Source of the DNA: Patescibacteria group bacterium
GTDB lineage: Bacteria; Patescibacteriota; Dojkabacteria; SC72; T1SED10-24
Reading direction: 5' to 3'
Length of the DNA: 27,828 nucleotides
NCBI GenBank assembly: GCA_007136035.1
Contig: SLHS01000035.1
Location: forward strand, 1-27,828
Part shown: positions 6,266-14,591 of the stretch, one piece after another
Layout of the letters: each line of letters opens with the position of its first letter
Position numbering within the stretch: position 1 is the stretch's first letter
Notes under the pieces: model-generated
Told to the model about the DNA's origin: nothing
The model's input: only the letters and a program-made list of their open reading frames with translations
Databases searched by the model: none
Made by a program: the position numbers and the translations under genes

Positions 6266-7087
6266 TTATTTCTCTCTAATAACTTTTTTCACAAAATTTT
6301 TATAAGCAGGGATGGGAGCTATAATTGGTAAAATGATAGCCTTAAGTTCTTCCTCTTCACGCAAACCTACTAGAGGATAATCACCTTCAAAATTAAAAAA
6401 GAACTTAGCTTTCGGAAATTCTTTTTTTAGACCTGCATAATACCTTCCATCAATTTGTACAAATTTCAATTTTTCAAAATCAGAAAATACTACTGATCTC
6501 TCCGCTACAAATCCTCTCTCTTTTAATTCCATTCTCTCACCCTCTTCTAGCCTTCCTATCATTTCTGTCAATTTATTTTTCAAACGGTCAAATAATAGTT
6601 CTTCCTTTTCAATTTTGTTTATAGTTTCTGAATCAAAAGGTTTTATACACTTAGAACGTTTTAACTCCTTTCTCAATAATTTCTCTGATACCTCCTCATC
6701 TAAAATTACAATACTAAAATCTGTATATATACCCTCTTTCAAACCACCCAATAAAATTTCTGGCATAGAAACAAACCTCTTTCTCATAATTCCACTCATA
6801 GTACCTAAACCTTTCCCTAATTCTATAAGTTCATTTTCGTCTTCTGTTATAACATATGCTCTTTCTTCATCATGGCTAGAAGCAATTTTTTTAAGAGTTG
6901 AAATTTTCTCTTTTGGGGATGACAAATGCCAAGTCTCTCCACAATAAAATCCTGCACATTTATTTAAAAAGTCTAATTGGGAGAATCTTGCTTCTTCAGC
7001 CTTTTTCTCAAAGACTTCTTCTACATCACTACAAGATGTATTTTCATAAAAAGGATTTTTATCACCATAGAAAGTATCTTCTCCCAT
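6266..7087 (-). CDS. Unknown soluble protein, 273 residues
   Basis: This 273-residue protein has no signal peptide or clear membrane helix. The N-terminal third contains four cysteines (19, 44, 49 and 147 counting onward). The middle is alternating strand-helix (ERAYVITEDENELIEL, TDFSIVILDEEVSEKLL), followed by a charged helical stretch (LFDRLKNKLTEMIGRLEEGE). The C-terminus is hydrophobic, then basic (AIILPIIAPIPAYKNFVKKV), and might be a weak membrane association. I do not recognise a family. It has its own likely promoter at 7118-7146 and no Shine-Dalgarno sequence before its ATG. Confidence 0.6.
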   Translation of the reverse strand: MGEDTFYGDKNPFYENTSCSDVEEVFEKKAEEARFSQLDFLNKCAGFYCGETWHLSSPKEKISTLKKIASSHDEERAYVITEDENELIELGKGLGTMSGIMRKRFVSMPEILLGGLKEGIYTDFSIVILDEEVSEKLLRKELKRSKCIKPFDSETINKIEKEELLFDRLKNKLTEMIGRLEEGERMELKERGFVAERSVVFSDFEKLKFVQIDGRYYAGLKKEFPKAKFFFNFEGDYPLVGLREEEELKAIILPIIAPIPAYKNFVKKVIREK

Positions 7088-7117
7088 ATATCAAAGGATT
7101 AAAAATTAGTTGAGGCG

Positions 7118-7146
7118 ATTATACTATAAGTTTAGTTGGGAGTAAA
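7118..7146 (-). promoter_or_regulatory. Promoter TTTACT-17-TATAAT for the 273-residue gene
   Basis: TATAAT (plus-strand 7118-7123) is preceded, 17 bases upstream on the minus strand, by TTTACT (7141-7146). The predicted start is about 24 bases before the ATG at 7087. The box lies just beyond the 3' end of the tRNA gene. Confidence 0.6.
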
Positions 7147-7157
7147 TATGAGCAAAA

Positions 7158-7230
7158 TGAGTGTGCAGGGACTCGAACCCTGAACCTAGCGATTAAGAGT
7201 CGCTTGCTCTACCGATTGAGCTACACACCC
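7158..7230 (-). tRNA. tRNA-Lys (anticodon CUU)
   Basis: A complete 73-base cloverleaf reads on the minus strand. The acceptor arm is GGGTGTG/CACACTC with one G-T pair. The D arm has GCTC/GAGC. The anticodon stem AGCGA/TCGCT encloses the loop CTCTTAA, giving anticodon CTT. The T arm is CAGGG-TTCGAGT-CCCTG. The discriminator is A and no CCA is encoded, so a CCA-adding enzyme would be needed. It is a single tRNA with its own promoter upstream. Confidence 0.95.
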
Positions 7231-7244
7231 ACCAATTCCTTCGC

Positions 7245-7273
7245 ATAATATCACGATATTCGTGAACTTTCAA
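7245..7273 (-). promoter_or_regulatory. tRNA promoter TTGAAA-17-TATTAT with palindromic spacer
   Basis: TTGAAA (plus-strand 7268-7273) and TATTAT (7245-7250) are 17 bases apart, and the tRNA begins 15 bases after the -10 box. The spacer contains the inverted repeat TCACGA-ATA-TCGTGA (7251-7265). It may be an operator, or the remains of a terminator for the surface-protein gene that ends at 7276. No U-run follows, which makes the terminator reading weaker. Confidence 0.65.
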
Positions 7274-7275
7274 CA

Positions 7276-10200
7276 CTAATTATCCCCCTTTTTTTCTAAA
7301 ACAATATTCTTTCTAACAAGTAGAGGTTTTTTAACACTACCTTTGAAAATCAAGTCTCGTTCTTTAAGATTTGTAATTTCATAACCAGGAGTCAAAAGTT
7401 CTAGCTGGTATTCACCACCAGGAACCAAAAATTTATAACGTCCCCTTTTGTCAGTTACTCTTTTAGCTATCAATTTTTCAAATTTCAATTCTCTTAATCC
7501 AAGAGATACACCTTCAATTAATTCACCTTTCCTATTCTTAACTAAGCCAAAACTATGTCTTTTAGACGTAGGGGAAGCCAAGAAAAGATGCAGACCTATT
7601 AAAGGAAGATAAATTATCAAAATTATGAGATTAAATGTGCTTGGATCTCTAACATACAAAAAGAGCGCTAGAAGGAAACCTAAACTTATGAAGATTTTCT
7701 GCAAAAACAAGAACATTTTACCCAGCTTATTTAATACATAAGTTTTGTAATATGCTAAATGGGAAGAATCTAGAGGATCAAGGGGTATAGAGTACTGTAT
7801 ATTGGAATCCTCCTTAATCACAAACCTACCCCCCCTATAGATATTTTCCAAAGGAGGATCTACTTTTCCTGTTATTAATTTTGAAGGATATGAATAATTA
7901 GGGCTGGAAACTTTTAAAAAATATTCCCCTCCCTCAAGACTCGCGGTAAAGATGCCATAAACATTTGTAACTGTTGTCGTTATTAATTTCTTCCCCTTGT
8001 ATATTCTAATGATAGCTCTGTTTATTGGTTCTTTAGATATAGCATCATATACATAACCATAGGGTAGAATCTTTTTCTTTTTTCTAAAAATAGCAAATAG
8101 GCCTAGAAGAAGTTGCCACAATGGATAGAGTGTTGCCGGACTTAATGCAATCGTAAGAAGAGTAGCTGGAGCCAAAGTAGAAACAAGAGCTATAGAACCA
8201 GTTCTAAATCTAAGCTCATCAAGTTCTAAATCTTGTATATATGAAATGGCTTCCTCCATATTTCTTCTGAAAGGCGGCAAGGGTTCTACTGGGACAGGTT
8301 CTTCTTCAACAATTTCTATTTCTTTAAGCAGATAAAAACGCTCCTCCTTACATAATGAACCTATATTACCTACAATATCTTCGGCTTCAACACAATATTC
8401 AAGCAAGTATTCATTATTACCTACTTCATAATTAAATAAATCACTTTCTTCAAAAACTATATAGTGGAAATCATTCATAGAGGAAATAGAGCCACAAGAT
8501 GCATATACTCCTTCATTTGGTATTTTACATTCAAATTTTACATTTGAAACACCAGATAAATCTTTTATCAGAAAAGTAAACCTTACAAAATTCCTTTGAT
8601 TTCGAGTAAAAGTTTCAAAATCGACCTTCTCTATATCTGGAGGTTCATCATCCTGTATACTAAAAACCACATTTGAAAAGGAGCTTTCTACACCTGCAGA
8701 GTTCCTTAACATTCCTCTATAAAAATAACCTTGAGCATGATCTAAATTTTTGAAGGTGAAAACATTAAAAGAAATCCAACCACTACTAGCTGGTGATATG
8801 AAATCAGCATTTCTTGAAATTTGGATATTATATTGATAATTACCCACTAAATTGTTCCAAGTTATTCTTCTCGTTAAACCTTTAGAATAATTTGGCAGAC
8901 TGTGTAGTTGTAATGTGGGTAATTGAGTTACTTGAAGCCAATCAAATGCGTCAATCGTAAAGTTGAGAGGTATTGTCCTATCCTGAGCCGTTACCCTAAC
9001 TGTTGCCACTTCAAAACCTCTTATCCTACCTTCAGCAACACCATTGCTGTTTGTTAAACCAACAGGTTGTTCAATATCCCACAGGGCTAAGTTAGGACGA
9101 TCTATTTGAAAGAAAATTCTCCTCCCAGGTAGAGGGTTTCCATTGGAATCAACAAGAGTTATTCTAACTCTTGACCACATACCTTTTTCAACAATTGGAT
9201 CTAAAACTTCAATCATTCCTTTAGGTTTCTCTGCCTGTATACTCGAGACTATATTTGAATATCCACTTTCTATCTCAGCAATATTTCTTGCCTTCCCCCG
9301 ATAATAGTATACTTGTCCATTCTGAAGATTGTGAAAAGTAAATCCACTCGAAGTTATCCAACCAGAAGTTTTCTCAATTGTATTAAAAGAAGCATCTAGA
9401 GAAGCTTCTATGAAATATTCATAGTTACCGCTGTGCGGACTCCAAGTTATCTCGCGAGATAAGCCAGAAGTATACATCGGTAATTGATTCAAAGTAATTG
9501 TTGGTACTTCGATTACAGTTAAATTATCAAAGTCTTTAATCTCAACATCTTGGGAAAAAGTTTTATCAATAGCACTTACATTGATTGTACCAGTAACAAA
9601 ACCACGAACTCTCGTCTGGAAGATACCATTGCTATTTGTTGTACCTGAAGGGTTCTCTATTTCCCAATTATTTAAATTTGCAACATCTAAATCTATCTCT
9701 ACTTGTCTACCTGGTATTGGATTACCCTGAGAATCTAAAACCGTAACCCTAACCCTAGACCAAATTCCTTTTTCAACGACAGGATCTAAAACCTCAACCC
9801 GTGAAAAAAAATCTTCATCTACAAATGCGGTAACAGTGACACCATCTGCAGATTGGAGATAAACAGCATAAGCAGCAGACTCCGTTATTAGACCTCTTTT
9901 TAAATCTACAATTATATTATTACTACCACTAAAAAGACCTGTAGACAAATTTGAACTTGGATCTATTCTTACTCCATAAGAAGTTCCCCCAACCAAAGAA
10001 TCTATACCTGTAATTTCAATTGTATCATTGGAATAATTCCCTCCTCCTTGATAACATACTGCTTGTAAATTACCAGGCAATGGAGCATCTATCTGCCAAC
10101 CCTCAATATTAATATTTGTCGCCACAGTACCTGAAACGGACAATGAAGCAGCATCTTCTTTACACCACTGGCCATAGCTGTTTACAGGGAAAGACACTGT

Positions 10201-10386
10201 CAACCCACTACCAGAACTAAAATCCTCACTGGGAGTAATTAGTAAAAGCATTTCAACATTCGTTGTATTAGTATAAAAAAAAAAAAAAAACAAATAACTT
10301 GGACTTAAACTATGAACAAAGGTTGCACTAAAAACGAAAAGCAGTAAAGAAAAAAGGATTAGTTTAAAAAAGACTTTTTTGTACAT
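7276..10386 (-). CDS. Large modular surface protein with Ig, FN3 and CarboxypepD_reg-like domains
   Basis: This 1036-residue protein starts with a signal peptide (about 1-26). A run TFVHSLSPSYL then leads into five phenylalanines coded by a 16-T tract. Residues about 45-190 form an N-terminal beta domain. A module of an Ig/invasin-like domain plus an FN3-like domain is present twice (about 196-390 and 391-583), about 195 residues apart, with shared VLDP-VEKG-WSRVR and TSGLSREITW/SKGLTRRITW motifs. Another beta domain (584-688), a proline-rich spacer, a hydrophobic hairpin (about 729-767), a carboxypeptidase-regulatory-like domain (about 775-850), two more membrane segments (about 892-911, 917-936) and a second such domain (about 945-1005) complete it. 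It is probably a displayed structural or adhesive protein. Its start overlaps the end of recO by 23 bases. Confidence 0.8.
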   Translation of the reverse strand: MYKKVFFKLILFSLLLFVFSATFVHSLSPSYLFFFFFYTNTTNVEMLLLITPSEDFSSGSGLTVSFPVNSYGQWCKEDAASLSVSGTVATNINIEGWQIDAPLPGNLQAVCYQGGGNYSNDTIEITGIDSLVGGTSYGVRIDPSSNLSTGLFSGSNNIIVDLKRGLITESAAYAVYLQSADGVTVTAFVDEDFFSRVEVLDPVVEKGIWSRVRVTVLDSQGNPIPGRQVEIDLDVANLNNWEIENPSGTTNSNGIFQTRVRGFVTGTINVSAIDKTFSQDVEIKDFDNLTVIEVPTITLNQLPMYTSGLSREITWSPHSGNYEYFIEASLDASFNTIEKTSGWITSSGFTFHNLQNGQVYYYRGKARNIAEIESGYSNIVSSIQAEKPKGMIEVLDPIVEKGMWSRVRITLVDSNGNPLPGRRIFFQIDRPNLALWDIEQPVGLTNSNGVAEGRIRGFEVATVRVTAQDRTIPLNFTIDAFDWLQVTQLPTLQLHSLPNYSKGLTRRITWNNLVGNYQYNIQISRNADFISPASSGWISFNVFTFKNLDHAQGYFYRGMLRNSAGVESSFSNVVFSIQDDEPPDIEKVDFETFTRNQRNFVRFTFLIKDLSGVSNVKFECKIPNEGVYASCGSISSMNDFHYIVFEESDLFNYEVGNNEYLLEYCVEAEDIVGNIGSLCKEERFYLLKEIEIVEEEPVPVEPLPPFRRNMEEAISYIQDLELDELRFRTGSIALVSTLAPATLLTIALSPATLYPLWQLLLGLFAIFRKKKKILPYGYVYDAISKEPINRAIIRIYKGKKLITTTVTNVYGIFTASLEGGEYFLKVSSPNYSYPSKLITGKVDPPLENIYRGGRFVIKEDSNIQYSIPLDPLDSSHLAYYKTYVLNKLGKMFLFLQKIFISLGFLLALFLYVRDPSTFNLIILIIYLPLIGLHLFLASPTSKRHSFGLVKNRKGELIEGVSLGLRELKFEKLIAKRVTDKRGRYKFLVPGGEYQLELLTPGYEITNLKERDLIFKGSVKKPLLVRKNIVLEKKGDN
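8638..9801 (-). repeat. Tandem duplicated Ig-FN3 module within the surface protein
   Basis: Two consecutive copies of about 585 bases code for residues about 196-390 and 391-583 of the large surface protein. Matching landmarks include EVLDP-VEKG-WSRVR, DS-GNP-PGR, NSNG, RGF, the GL-R-ITW strand and the G-YYRG-RN segment. The copies have diverged at the protein level, so the duplication is not recent. Confidence 0.75.
10275..10290 (-). repeat. 16-base homopolymer in the coding sequence (poly-T on coding strand)
   Basis: Sixteen adenines on the plus strand lie within codons 33-38 of the large surface protein gene. In the given frame they code for five Phe and part of a Tyr. Both alternative frames after the tract meet a stop, one within 3 codons and the other within about 12. 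The given length is therefore the productive one. Confidence 0.85.
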
Positions 10387-10987
10387 ACAAATCTATAAAT
10401 TTCGTTAAATTTTTTGATAGATAATTCATTTCACAAGATTTAATTAGTGCAGAATTATCCCTAAGGTTACTATCAAGATAACACTTTTCACAAAAAATCT
10501 CAAAATTCTCTAAATTAACATATTCTACACAATCAGCATTCCCACACTTTGAACAACTACTGTATGGTAAAAGTCCCATATTTTTCAAAAAACCCAAACG
10601 AAACTTATTAACATCCTCATCTTTAAAACCATTTTTGAGAACATAATAAAGTTTTTCATAAAAATCACAAGATTCATCGCCTTCTTCCACACACCTATTT
10701 AGAAGTGAAAGAATTCTTTCAATACCTTTCAAATTTGAAGAAGAGTAGTCTGGAGAAAAAACACTCTTCGTTTCCAGTAGTACACCCATACCTTTATTAC
10801 GATAAAAACTGATTTGCGAAACTGAAAGAGTTTGAATGTTTCCCCTATTTTTACTCTCTATTTTTCTAATTCCCTTTGCAATTAAAGGGAATTTACCATA
10901 ACTTTTTCCAACGACAGTAAGAATCTTATCAGCTTCTCTGTAATTTATTGACTTTATGACAATTACTTCATCCTTGAAAACGGGCAT
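10364..10987 (-). CDS. recO: DNA repair protein RecO
   Basis: This 207-residue protein starts MPVFKDEVIVIKS, then INYREADKILTVVGKSYGKF, the N-terminal OB-fold signature of RecO. A helical region follows, with a four-cysteine zinc site at 145, 148, 166 and 169 (CSKC and CEKC) and a C-terminal helical segment. RecO binds single-stranded DNA and RecR and loads RecA onto gaps in the cytoplasm. The ATG at 10987 gives the family's normal start and follows the sugar transferase stop by one base; another ATG at 11005 would add six residues inside that gene. Its end overlaps the surface-protein start. Its place in an envelope operon is probably due to compact genome packing. Confidence 0.9.
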   Translation of the reverse strand: MPVFKDEVIVIKSINYREADKILTVVGKSYGKFPLIAKGIRKIESKNRGNIQTLSVSQISFYRNKGMGVLLETKSVFSPDYSSSNLKGIERILSLLNRCVEEGDESCDFYEKLYYVLKNGFKDEDVNKFRLGFLKNMGLLPYSSCSKCGNADCVEYVNLENFEIFCEKCYLDSNLRDNSALIKSCEMNYLSKNLTKFIDLYVQKSLF

Positions 10988-10988
10988 G

Positions 10989-11660
10989 TTATTCGTAAGC
11001 TCCATATCTTGTAATTACAACAATAGGAGTTTTTAACAAAATTAATATATAAAAAATTATACTCTTTTTTTTAAAATATTCATAATCACAACCAATTCTT
11101 TCTGGTATTGTCAACGAGTTTCTTCCAGATATCTGCCAAAGACCCGTTATTCCAGGCTTAAGTTTAAGGACAGAATTTATTTTCTTTTTAAAAGAGGGGT
11201 ATTCCTTACGGTATAAATCTATCTCCTGCTTAAAATACGCCCTTGGCCCAACCAAACTCATCTCACCCTTTAGGACATTAAAAAGTTGAAGTAATTCATC
11301 AAGATCAAATCTTCTGATAATTTTACCAATAGGCGTAATCCTAATATCATCCCTTATTTTTAACTTCGCTCCTTCCTTATCATATTTTGCCTTTAAATTG
11401 GCAAAATCAGGATTAGTATGCAAAAGTTCATGAGCTCTGGGAACCATAGTTCTAAATTTGTACATAAAAAAAAGATCACCATTTTTACCCACACGCCAAT
11501 GATTATCTGCATATATTGGAGATTTAAAATCTGTTAATTTAATAGCTAAAGCAATAACTATTAAAAGGGGGAGGAAAAGAAAAAGTAAGATTAAAGATAA
11601 AACGATATCTAAAAACCTAAAAACAATTTCCAAAAGGTTAATCTTTTTTAAGAATTTCAT
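10989..11660 (-). CDS. Polyprenyl-phosphate sugar-1-phosphate transferase
   Basis: This 223-residue protein has an N-terminal membrane helix (about 17-41) followed by the catalytic domain of bacterial sugar transferases (PF02397 type). Motifs are RVGKNGDLFFMYKFRTM (56-72), the DDIRITPIGKIIRR segment (104-117), DLDELLQLFNVLKGEMSLVGPR (119-140) and KPGITGLWQISGRN (168-181). These enzymes move a sugar 1-phosphate from a nucleotide sugar to undecaprenyl phosphate at the inner membrane face, the first step of a surface polysaccharide or glycan. It is the short form without the N-terminal four-helix region. It overlaps the upstream GT4 gene by 23 bases, so the glycosyltransferases probably extend the glycan it starts. 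Confidence 0.92.
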   Translation of the reverse strand: MKFLKKINLLEIVFRFLDIVLSLILLFLFLPLLIVIALAIKLTDFKSPIYADNHWRVGKNGDLFFMYKFRTMVPRAHELLHTNPDFANLKAKYDKEGAKLKIRDDIRITPIGKIIRRFDLDELLQLFNVLKGEMSLVGPRAYFKQEIDLYRKEYPSFKKKINSVLKLKPGITGLWQISGRNSLTIPERIGCDYEYFKKKSIIFYILILLKTPIVVITRYGAYE

Positions 11661-12792
11661 CCGTTAATTCAACCATCTTATTTTCAAAAACATCAAAACT
11701 AAACCTTTCTGCTTGCTCCTTGCATTTCTCCGGTTCAAAAGAATAACTATTCCATTTTTCTAACTCCCTTTGTAATGAATTCACTGTATGTTCTTTAAAA
11801 AATTTCCCCGTAACACCATCAACTATTGTTTCTAAAACACCACCACCAGCAAATGCAAGAACGGGGCAACCAGCCGCATTTGCTTCGATTGGCACAATAC
11901 CAAAATCCTCATCTTTTACTGGAAAAATCAGAGCTTTACATTTAAAAAGCAAGTTAGACTTTTCCTTATTATCAACATAACCAAGAAATTCAATTAAGTG
12001 TTCTCCACCTAATTCTTTAACTCTTTTTTTCAAATCTTCAACAAAAGACCCTTTACCTGCTATCTTTAATTTTTTCCCTGCATTTATACAAGCCTCAACC
12101 ATTAAATCAACCCCTTTATATCTTTCAACTCTACCCACATAAAAAAACCAATCTTCCCTACTTTTATATTGTGGATTAAATTTTATATAATCCATTTCAA
12201 CAGGGGGATAAAGGACCTTTGCATCCAATTCATAAAATTTCTTAACTCTTTTCGCAACCTCTTTCGAATTTGCCGCCACCATATCAGCTTGTCTAGCAGC
12301 ATTTTTGTCTTTCTTCCTCCAACATCCATGTAATACTGGTTTAAAAAGAGAATACATTTTATATGAAAATTTATGAGTATGACGATCAGACCTTGTATCT
12401 AACCAAAGATATCTTGGAGGAGTTAAACAGTAAAGAAAATGTTTTGTTTTTTTTGGTGTTTTAACAAATTTCGCAAAAGCAGAAGATACAGAAATTACCA
12501 AATCATAACCTTTTAAGTTTAACATTCTAAAAGCTAATGGGTACAAAAGAAAGTATTCCTCCCGAAATCTTTTCTCAAACGGCATTTTTTGAACAAAAGA
12601 AGCTCTAACATCTTTACCCTGAAAATGCTTTTCTAAAACATCCTTTTCATATATAGATGTATATATTGTCGAATTGGGAAAAAGTTTTGTAAAAGCAAGA
12701 ATATCATCTTGAGCACCTCCCCAAAATTGCAATTCGTCTGAAATTATTGCAACTTTCAAATCTTTAAATTTTTTCTTTTTTAAATTCTTCAT
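11638..12792 (-). CDS. GT4 family glycosyltransferase
   Basis: This 384-residue protein has a GT-B fold. The N-terminal part begins KVAIISDELQFWGGAQ, with the glycine-rich acceptor loop. The C-terminal part has FFYVGRVERYKGVDLMVEA, the usual donor-domain opening, and DEDFGIVPIEANAAGCPVLA, which carries the E-x7-E donor-binding motif. It likely adds a sugar from a nucleotide donor to the lipid-linked glycan started by the next gene. It resembles its upstream neighbour (12764-13909) throughout, pointing to an old duplication. The ATG at 12792 was chosen over a TTG at 12816; it lies inside the end of the upstream gene, a 29-base overlap. Confidence 0.9.
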   Translation of the reverse strand: MKNLKKKKFKDLKVAIISDELQFWGGAQDDILAFTKLFPNSTIYTSIYEKDVLEKHFQGKDVRASFVQKMPFEKRFREEYFLLYPLAFRMLNLKGYDLVISVSSAFAKFVKTPKKTKHFLYCLTPPRYLWLDTRSDRHTHKFSYKMYSLFKPVLHGCWRKKDKNAARQADMVAANSKEVAKRVKKFYELDAKVLYPPVEMDYIKFNPQYKSREDWFFYVGRVERYKGVDLMVEACINAGKKLKIAGKGSFVEDLKKRVKELGGEHLIEFLGYVDNKEKSNLLFKCKALIFPVKDEDFGIVPIEANAAGCPVLAFAGGGVLETIVDGVTGKFFKEHTVNSLQRELEKWNSYSFEPEKCKEQAERFSFDVFENKMVELTDEILKKD

Positions 12793-13909
12793 ATTTTTTA
12801 CTTGCGAAATCTGCAAATTCTTTTAAAAACTTTTCTTCTGAGAAATACTGTGCTCGAGATTTTAAATCTTTTTCTTTAAAAGATCCTTTCTTAAAATTAG
12901 AAATTAGTTTTGAAAGTTCATCAACAGAAGAAAAAAAATGGCCTGTTTTTTTCTCCTCAACTGTTTCAGTTAAACCACCATAGTTATATGCGAGAACCGG
13001 ACATCCACAAGCCATGGCTTCCAATGGTACAAGCCCAAAATCTTCAATTCCAGGAAAAATAAATGCTGTAGCATTAGAATAAACGGCTTTTAGTTGCTCA
13101 TCTGATATATATCCTAAAAAGAGAATATTTTTTGACTTACCTGCTAATTTCTTAAGATATTTTACATCTGGGCCATCACCAACTATAACTAATTTTTTGT
13201 TTTCCTTCTTACATGCTTTAATTGCCCAATCAATCCTTTTGTAATCATAAAGTCTAGAAACTACAAGATAGTATTCTTTTTTAAATGACTTTGGTATTAA
13301 ATTGCCTAAGTGACAACTACCTTCTTGAAGCCAAAAATCTAAGATACCCGGATAAATTACTACAGAATCACGATGATATCGATGTTGAATTTTTCTTTGA
13401 ATAAATTTCGATATAGCAACAATTTCATCAATTCTTTGAGCCGCTGCATAATCCCATACTCTGTAAAAATTCGAAAAGAATGGAGAAAGAACATCTATCA
13501 AAAATTTCAACTTTGATGTTCTAAAACTTCTTTCTTTATCCCAATATGTTCGAGGTGGTGTTAAAAGTAAGCATATATGTAATTGCTCCATTGTTGTAAT
13601 AACACCTTTAGCAGAACCTGCAGATACACTTATCACAAGTTCATAATCTTTTAAATCAAGCATTTCAAAAGCCCAAGGTGTCAGAATGTTATAATGATTT
13701 TTTAGTATTTTTCTATAAAAAGGTTTTTGTAAAAATGTCGTATGAACATTATTATCAATATCTTTATATTCATCTTCATTAAATACTGCTGTATATATAT
13801 CTGCTTTGGGAAAAATCTTCAAAAGGGAATCAATATTCCTATCAGAGCCACCCTTTGCCAACATGGAATCTACTACTAAAGCTACTTTAAGTGAAGAAAT
13901 CTCTTTCAT
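12764..13909 (-). CDS. GT4 family glycosyltransferase
   Basis: This 381-residue GT-B protein begins SLKVALVVDSMLAKGGSDRN. It has LVVSRLYDYKRIDWAIKA at the start of the donor domain and IEDFGLVPLEAMACGCPVLAYNYGG, with the E-x7-E motif. It shares LKDYELVISVSAG and LLTPPRTYWD with the paralogue downstream (LKGYDLVISVSSA, LTPPRYLWLD). The sugar and acceptor are unknown. It is the first gene of an overlapping string (GT4, GT4, sugar transferase, recO, surface protein). A promoter-like TTGTAC-17-TAAAAT ends 7 bases before the ATG, so its message may be leaderless. Confidence 0.9.
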   Translation of the reverse strand: MKEISSLKVALVVDSMLAKGGSDRNIDSLLKIFPKADIYTAVFNEDEYKDIDNNVHTTFLQKPFYRKILKNHYNILTPWAFEMLDLKDYELVISVSAGSAKGVITTMEQLHICLLLTPPRTYWDKERSFRTSKLKFLIDVLSPFFSNFYRVWDYAAAQRIDEIVAISKFIQRKIQHRYHRDSVVIYPGILDFWLQEGSCHLGNLIPKSFKKEYYLVVSRLYDYKRIDWAIKACKKENKKLVIVGDGPDVKYLKKLAGKSKNILFLGYISDEQLKAVYSNATAFIFPGIEDFGLVPLEAMACGCPVLAYNYGGLTETVEEKKTGHFFSSVDELSKLISNFKKGSFKEKDLKSRAQYFSEEKFLKEFADFASKKYEEFKKEKI

Positions 13910-13916
13910 ACAAGAG

Positions 13917-13945
13917 ATTTTACCAAGAGTTAATTAAGAGTACAA
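13917..13945 (-). promoter_or_regulatory. Promoter TTGTAC-17-TAAAAT for the glycan operon
   Basis: TTGTAC (plus-strand 13940-13945) and TAAAAT (13917-13922) are 17 bases apart, and the -10 box ends 7 bases before the ATG at 13909. Transcription would begin at or next to the start codon. The site lies between two same-strand gene groups, where a promoter is expected. Confidence 0.6.
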
Positions 13946-13947
13946 CG

Positions 13948-14586
13948 CTATTTTATTTTCCCCATCATTAAACTTGTTTGTTTTCTACAGCGCTTGTTCA
14001 AAATCAATGGCATACAAATTAACCCAACACCAAGCATAATACCAAAAGCATTAAAAATTGACGTTCGGGGGAGAGGTACTGTTTCTTCTTGTCCCGATTC
14101 TGATTCGGGCTCAGATACTGATTCTTGTATTTGTAAAGTTGTAGTATAGTTCCCAGAACCATCGGTAATTTCTGCAACACCCGCAGTTTCGACAGAAACA
14201 ATTTCTACCACAGCTTGCCCTTCACCTGTAGATTCAAAATTTAGAGTAGCAAAAACCCCATCATTACCACTATATGGCTCGGTTAATATGAAGCAGTAAA
14301 GAAATATATCCTGGAATTCTGCAGTATCTCTTTCTAAACCATCTACCTCACAACCACTGATATTACCAGAATCAAAACTTGTAAAAGCTATATCACCACC
14401 ATATTCAACCGACATTTCAATACCGTTTATTTCACTACCACCGCTATTTACAACAATATTAATCGCTTTACCTGTTCCGTCTATCGTTCCACTAATGGGA
14501 TCCAGAAAGATTGAACCAGAAGCATGTACAACACCAGAGGAAACGGAAACAAAAAGAATTACCAAGAGAATTACTATTTTTTTCAT
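13948..14586 (-). CDS. Cohesin-like surface protein with LPxTS tail
   Basis: This 212-residue protein has a signal peptide (about 1-22) and one cohesin-like beta domain (about 25-155). The domain has SIFLDPISGTIDGTGKAINI at its start and the VFATLNFESTGEG segment typical of cohesin-like folds. Cysteines 80 and 98 flank a variable loop. A Glu/Ser-rich linker leads to LPRTSIF (172-178), a hydrophobic helix (about 179-196) and a basic tail (NKRCRKQ). This layout resembles a sortase signal with Ser in place of the usual Gly. It starts 5 bases after the larger cohesin-like gene. It may bind other envelope proteins or form part of a surface layer; no dockerin was seen. Confidence 0.75.
   Translation of the reverse strand: MKKIVILLVILFVSVSSGVVHASGSIFLDPISGTIDGTGKAINIVVNSGGSEINGIEMSVEYGGDIAFTSFDSGNISGCEVDGLERDTAEFQDIFLYCFILTEPYSGNDGVFATLNFESTGEGQAVVEIVSVETAGVAEITDGSGNYTTTLQIQESVSEPESESGQEETVPLPRTSIFNAFGIMLGVGLICMPLILNKRCRKQTSLMMGKIK
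14059..14073 (-). other. LPRTS sorting-like motif of the short cohesin-like protein
   Basis: These codons code for residues 172-176, directly before a membrane helix and the basic NKRCRK tail. Standard class A sortase motifs end in G; here the fifth residue is S. Confidence 0.5.
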
Positions 14587-14591
14587 TATTT

